The translations under genes were made by a program, and so were the position numbers. The notes under the pieces are model-generated. The model did no database searches and had not been told where the DNA came from. It saw nothing but the letters and a program-made list of their open reading frames with translations. A stretch of 64,000 nt of DNA from an uncultured Bacilli bacterium (GTDB lineage: Bacteria; Bacillota_I; Bacilli_A; RF39; UBA660), in contig CAKPLY010000001.1 of NCBI GenBank assembly GCA_934167825.1, positions 62,001-126,000 on the forward strand. The letters are read 5' to 3'. Below, piece after piece: positions 60,277 through 64,000 of the stretch (position 1 is the first letter of the stretch; each line of letters begins with the position of its first letter).

Positions 60277-62922
60277 TTATGAGGCAACTGTGAGTACGGC
60301 GCGGGTTGAAAATAAACTTGGAGGGAATTGCTGTCCTTGCATATAGCCGTTACTGAAATGTGTAAAAAAGATTCCAGCACTTGCTCCATTTCTGATTGCT
60401 CCCCCACGATTAAACCAAATTGAACTAACATATACATTATCTCCGTTCCATCCGGTTTCAGTAGATAACACTACTTCACTTGTTGCATCTCCTAATCTTG
60501 CTCTATTATATGCTGTTTGATCATTAGTTGTTGTTCCATATGCATATGTTGTTATATATTTTGCAGTATCTGTACTATATGTAAAATTAGATCCTGCAGC
60601 TGCAGCGTAATAAGTATATGTTGTGCTTTTCTTGCTTGATGCATTTCCCATTGTATGCTCATGAGCACCGCCTGACATATCGTATACTCCCGTAATATTA
60701 CCTGTAGTAGATGCAAGTGCTCCTTTAGCGCCGTTATATTTATTTGCTGCAGTTGTGCATGTTGTACTAGAAGAACTATCTGCTTCAGCATCCGCGCCTA
60801 TTCCTGTTGTAAAGAAACTGCAATTATTTATTGTTACTTCTGTACAGCTTCCATCTGTACATCTTCCATATTTAGAGTTAGTTAGATATGCTACTGCTCC
60901 CCACTCCATATTTGTTATCATATGAGAGTCAGCATTTGTTCTTGATGTTGATAGTCCATATATATTATTACTTGCTTGCATACCATATATTACTTTCCAA
61001 AAGTTAGATGCAGGATTTGCTCTCCAGCTTGTTACATTAGGTATTATTCTTGGTGTTAGTGATGTACTATTTCCTCCACCACTTGTAGTTGATGGTGAAG
61101 AACTTGATAATTCAAACTTACCCATCCAAAAACCTTTTAGTTCTTGGTCGCCAAAAGTAAATGCTGGGTGTGTATAATATCTTGTGCTAGAAGAGTCTGT
61201 ACAGTTTTCTGCAAGTTCGTTTGCTAAGTTAATTCCTCCTGCAGAAGTATCAACATTAAAGTTATATGTACAACTTATTGTACCAGTTGATGATGTATCA
61301 TCTTCAAAAACTATATCTATTCCTGCTGTTTTAGCATCATATGTAGAGTTTCCTATTTGTTTACTCATATTCCATACTTTATATTTAAATCTTGGTATCC
61401 ATACATAGAATGCTAAGATATCAGCATTTGCTATAGTTGTTCCTGCAGTAGAACTAGAATAAATTGCTCTTGAATTAGTTGTAGCTTTACCTGAAGCAAA
61501 ATTATAATAAAGTTTTAGATTATCACATACTATACCACTACCACATACTGAAGTATTTGTTACACTATAATTACTTGCTACTTCTGCAGCAGTTAAAGCA
61601 TCATTATATACTATAAATCTTTTTATTGTTCCACCAAAATTACCAGAACCAGTTGGTCTTTTACCAATAAATGAAGAAGTAGATGATCCCCAAGTCCAAT
61701 AGTTTACTGAAGAACTTGCAGATAATTTTTTTCCATTTAAATAGACATCTAAATCACTAAAACTACGATATACGATATCTACAGTATAAGTTGTATTTAT
61801 AGATAGTCCACTTCCTCCTACTAAGAAAGTTTTAGGTTGTGCTTCTCCATTACCTCCTGCTACAATAAATTCTGTAGCATTGTTATATATACCAAGAGCT
61901 GCTTTGGTATGGTAATCTCCAAAAATTACTTGATTTTCTTTTGAAGTTGTAGTAAATGTTACTGAGTATGTTGCTGGGAATGTTGCTCCAATATTTGAAG
62001 GTAGTTCTACATAAGTACTTGCATCATTTGTAATATTTAAACTGCCTGAAGAAATTGTTGTACCTACTAGTTTTCCAATATTGTTGTTTCCTGATAAGTC
62101 ATTTGCATATGTAGTACCTTCACTTACTAATACTGCATTTGCCCATTTCTTTTGGTTATAGTCATACCAACCGTAAGTAGATGTAGAACTTGTAATATCT
62201 GCTTTTACCCAGTTAGAACCATTATATACTACTGGTATTAATCCATCTGTTAAAACTGGATAGTTTGCTCCACTATTATCTATTTTTTCAGTATATCTTG
62301 ACATAGTATCACTTGCTTCAGCACTTATTAAAGTAGATATAAGTTCTCCAGATATTGGATTAGAGCCATCTACTGCGCTTGAATCTAACCATATGTATAC
62401 TTTGTAATATGTTTGATAAGGGTTTAGTTCTATATTTGTAACTAAAGAAAATACATCATTTATTTGTCTATCTTTAAAGTTACCTTCTGCTAGTAGGGTT
62501 TCAGTAGTATTAGTAGCAGTATAAGTAGTTATTGCCCACTTAACTGTTTCACATTTAGCAATATTAGCATTATTAGTACTAGTACCATCTTTAGTTTGTA
62601 AATCTAATATTTTCATAGATAACTGACCATATATAGTTTTAGTTACTGTTGCTTTTTTCCAAAATTCTATAGTGGTACTTATACCTGAAGTATAATTATC
62701 TCCAAGAGTTAATGTTACATTATCTGTAGATAATATTGGATTACCATGATTATATATTATTAATCCATCTAATCCTTTACTAATAGTTAAATTAACATTA
62801 GTGTTATCATCATTACTATTCCATAAATAAAATGCGTATGATATACTAAGTGCTAAAAGAATAAATCCTATTACTCCTAAAATAGTACCATATATTTTTC
62901 TTTTCTCTAAATTTTTAAACAT
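60277..62922 (-). CDS. Surface protein VP3, FGE/C-type-lectin-like with LamG insertion
   Basis: 881 aa, third VP paralog. An N-terminal membrane helix (about 12-31) and a beta-rich stalk (to ~215) precede the shared domain (from about 222). That domain is split: after NAVLVSE (~268) a ~218-residue LamG/concanavalin-like module is inserted (FPATYSVTFTTTSKENQVIFG, TYTVDIVYRSFSDLDVYLNGK, GGTIKRFIVYNDALTAAEVA), and the shared domain resumes at SRAIYSSSTAGTTIANADIL. The end has IWFNRGG and STRAVLTVAS framing a unique ~60-residue tail, again richer in G+C than the body. Unlike the other two, no G-tract leader or attenuator lies upstream. On the minus strand it follows rnj and a strong terminator. 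Confidence 0.8.
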   Translation of the reverse strand: MFKNLEKRKIYGTILGVIGFILLALSISYAFYLWNSNDDNTNVNLTISKGLDGLIIYNHGNPILSTDNVTLTLGDNYTSGISTTIEFWKKATVTKTIYGQLSMKILDLQTKDGTSTNNANIAKCETVKWAITTYTATNTTETLLAEGNFKDRQINDVFSLVTNIELNPYQTYYKVYIWLDSSAVDGSNPISGELISTLISAEASDTMSRYTEKIDNSGANYPVLTDGLIPVVYNGSNWVKADITSSTSTYGWYDYNQKKWANAVLVSEGTTYANDLSGNNNIGKLVGTTISSGSLNITNDASTYVELPSNIGATFPATYSVTFTTTSKENQVIFGDYHTKAALGIYNNATEFIVAGGNGEAQPKTFLVGGSGLSINTTYTVDIVYRSFSDLDVYLNGKKLSASSSVNYWTWGSSTSSFIGKRPTGSGNFGGTIKRFIVYNDALTAAEVASNYSVTNTSVCGSGIVCDNLKLYYNFASGKATTNSRAIYSSSTAGTTIANADILAFYVWIPRFKYKVWNMSKQIGNSTYDAKTAGIDIVFEDDTSSTGTISCTYNFNVDTSAGGINLANELAENCTDSSSTRYYTHPAFTFGDQELKGFWMGKFELSSSSPSTTSGGGNSTSLTPRIIPNVTSWRANPASNFWKVIYGMQASNNIYGLSTSRTNADSHMITNMEWGAVAYLTNSKYGRCTDGSCTEVTINNCSFFTTGIGADAEADSSSSTTCTTAANKYNGAKGALASTTGNITGVYDMSGGAHEHTMGNASSKKSTTYTYYAAAAGSNFTYSTDTAKYITTYAYGTTTNDQTAYNRARLGDATSEVVLSTETGWNGDNVYVSSIWFNRGGAIRNGASAGIFFTHFSNGYMQGQQFPPSLFSTRAVLTVAS

Positions 62923-63028
62923 AAATAATCACCCTACTTATATCTTAATATCTAAATATTACTTTATCATAAATTGAGAGAAAAGTAAATAATTTTAATA
63001 CTTCTTTTTAGATTATTTTTTATATAAA

Positions 63029-63058
63029 AATGCAAGAAATATTTATATTTCTTGCATT
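63029..63058 (-). terminator. rnj terminator
   Basis: A 13-bp perfect stem ATGCAAGAAATAT / ATATTTCTTGCAT (63030-63057) followed on the minus strand by a T-rich run; it begins inside the last codons of rnj. Confidence 0.9.
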
Positions 63059-64000
63059 ACTGTAATAATCATTGGTTTATTACCTGTTTCTTTAATTAAA
63101 TAATTACTTAATTCTTCACGTATTAAATTTTTAATTTTATTATATTCTATAAAGTTATTTTTAATATTATTATTTATTATTTTATTAGTTAATTCTTTTA
63201 GAGTATCAAGTAATTCTATACTATCTTTCACATAGACAAATCCTCTTGTTAATATTTCTGGTCCTGCTACTACTTTTTTAGTTTTCTTACTTAATGTAAT
63301 ACTAACTATCATAATACCATTATTAGATAACATTTCTCTATCTTTAATTACTAATTCTCCTACATCATCACTACTTTTACCATCTATTGATATAGAACCT
63401 GTAGGTACTCTATCAAAACATTCTATTAATTTACCATCTTTAAAGATAGTTACATCTCCATTTTGTTTTAAAAGTATATTATCTATTGGAATACCTAATT
63501 TTTCTCCTAGAGAAGCATTAGCAACCATAAATCTATATTCTCCTCTTGCAGGATAATAATATTTAGGTTTCATTAAATCTATCATAAGCATTAAGTCTTC
63601 ACTTGATGCATGATCTGATAAGTTTTTCTTTTTATCTAATGTTACTATATTACATCCTACTTTTGCTAATTCATCAAGTAAATGATAATATGTTTTTTCT
63701 AAATCTTCATATACTTGTGTTGCTAAAAACACAGTATCATTTTCTCTTAGTTTAATAAATTTATCATAACCATTAATCATTTTAATAACGTTATAGTAAG
63801 GTTTTTCTCTTTCGTTAGAATTTAATATTACTACATTCTTATCATTTATATTAGATAAATCCCCAATAAACTTTCTATCTATTTTTAAATCTCCATTAAT
63901 TAAGGCATTATCTACGATAGTTTGTAATTTCTTACCCATTACTACTATCTTCTTATCTGTCTTTGATACTTCATTAAATAATTCTTGTATTCTATATAAA
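63043..64000 (-). CDS. rnj: Ribonuclease J, C-terminal part (truncated by window)
   Basis: The frame is open past the Met at 63939 to the window edge (YRIQELFNEVSKTDKKIVVM), so the N-terminal metallo-beta-lactamase part lies outside. Visible are the end of the beta-CASP domain (KLQTIVDNAL, HASSEDLMLMIDLMKPKYYYPARGEYRFM) and the C-terminal RNase J domain (VVAGPEILTRGFVYVKDS, NKPMIITVMQEI). RNase J is the 5'-3' exo/endoribonuclease of Bacillota mRNA decay. Note that PNPase is encoded in the same window. Confidence 0.93.
   Translation of the reverse strand, partial: LYRIQELFNEVSKTDKKIVVMGKKLQTIVDNALINGDLKIDRKFIGDLSNINDKNVVILNSNEREKPYYNVIKMINGYDKFIKLRENDTVFLATQVYEDLEKTYYHLLDELAKVGCNIVTLDKKKNLSDHASSEDLMLMIDLMKPKYYYPARGEYRFMVANASLGEKLGIPIDNILLKQNGDVTIFKDGKLIECFDRVPTGSISIDGKSSDDVGELVIKDREMLSNNGIMIVSITLSKKTKKVVAGPEILTRGFVYVKDSIELLDTLKELTNKIINNNIKNNFIEYNKIKNLIREELSNYLIKETGNKPMIITVMQEI

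Noticed and set aside
1..64000. Mycoplasma-like code (TGA as Trp)
   Set aside because: TGA acts as a stop in several intact genes (rimM, ruvX) and Trp codons are TGG.

Overview
The window is about 64 kb of very AT-rich DNA from a low-GC Gram-positive bacterium (Bacillota, Bacilli-like). It uses the standard code: TGA ends several genes (rimM, ruvX) and Trp is TGG. It has a cell wall and a division ring (ddl, mltG, ftsA/ftsZ) and carries sporulation genes (spoIIAA-like, sigF-like, spoVAC/AD/AE, cse60, spoIIM), so it is not a wall-less Mollicute. The gene order resembles a streamlined gut Bacilli/Erysipelotrichia-type genome, but I cannot name the species. I see no rRNA, tRNA, IS element or CRISPR array.

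Layout, left to right. 1-2.3 kb: end of an unknown gene, then a Fic/RhuM cassette with its own palindromic operator. 2.4-5.3 kb: yneF, rpsO and pnp. 5.3-7.5 kb: a leader with a G10 tract, an attenuator and the first of three paralogous surface proteins (family 'VP'). 7.6-10.5 kb: spoU-type methyltransferase, rimM, trmD, an unknown gene and an MBL hydrolase. 10.6-12.7 kb: an AAA/DUF4143 ATPase and an unknown gene. 13-15.3 kb: ftsA-ftsZ. 15.5-16.8 kb: an MscS channel and an HD phosphohydrolase. 16.8-19 kb: a second copy of the G10 leader and VP gene. 19.1-21.5 kb: three small WXG100-like proteins and a wall- or membrane-anchored protein. 21.5-26.8 kb: a spoIIA/spoVA-like sporulation block (lacking spoIIAB), eno, a lipoprotein and cse60. 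26.9-27.8 kb: a type III toxin-antitoxin locus (tandem-repeat RNA plus ToxN). 28-30.4 kb: ireB-ruvX-DUF1292-mltG. 31-34.5 kb: spoIIM, mnmA and a HTH regulator. 34.5-35.4 kb: a repeat-rich gene-free stretch. 35.5-43.8 kb: DUF1540, phosphohexomutase, XerC/D, rarA, tcdA, T-box-aspS and an unknown gene. 43.9-50.8 kb: an unassigned structured RNA, ttcA, a ClpX-like ATPase, tgt and addA. 51.7-53.8 kb: prepilin peptidase and a PilC/PulF protein. 53.9-60.2 kb: ddl, tig, greA and the trmR-trhP tRNA-modification operon. 60.3-62.9 kb: third VP paralog. 63 kb to the end: RNase J (partial).

The most notable system is the VP family. Three large membrane-anchored proteins share a C-terminal domain resembling the formylglycine-generating-enzyme/C-type-lectin fold. 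Their last ~55-60 residues differ strongly while the rest is conserved, and in the second copy this tail is also much richer in G+C. That is the signature of a hypervariable (possibly retroelement-diversified) tip. Two of the three are preceded by an almost identical module: promoter, 21-codon leader ORF containing ten consecutive Gs, then a rho-independent terminator. In both copies, losing one G opens a second frame that runs 22 codons further and stops at the same place inside the terminator hairpin. This suggests a phase-variable, translation-coupled attenuator controlling a variable surface antigen.

Other items for follow-up are the ToxIN locus; a palindrome-N7-(-35) arrangement shared by toxN and addA; a 39-bp sigF/G-like promoter present twice; and the missing spoIIAB.
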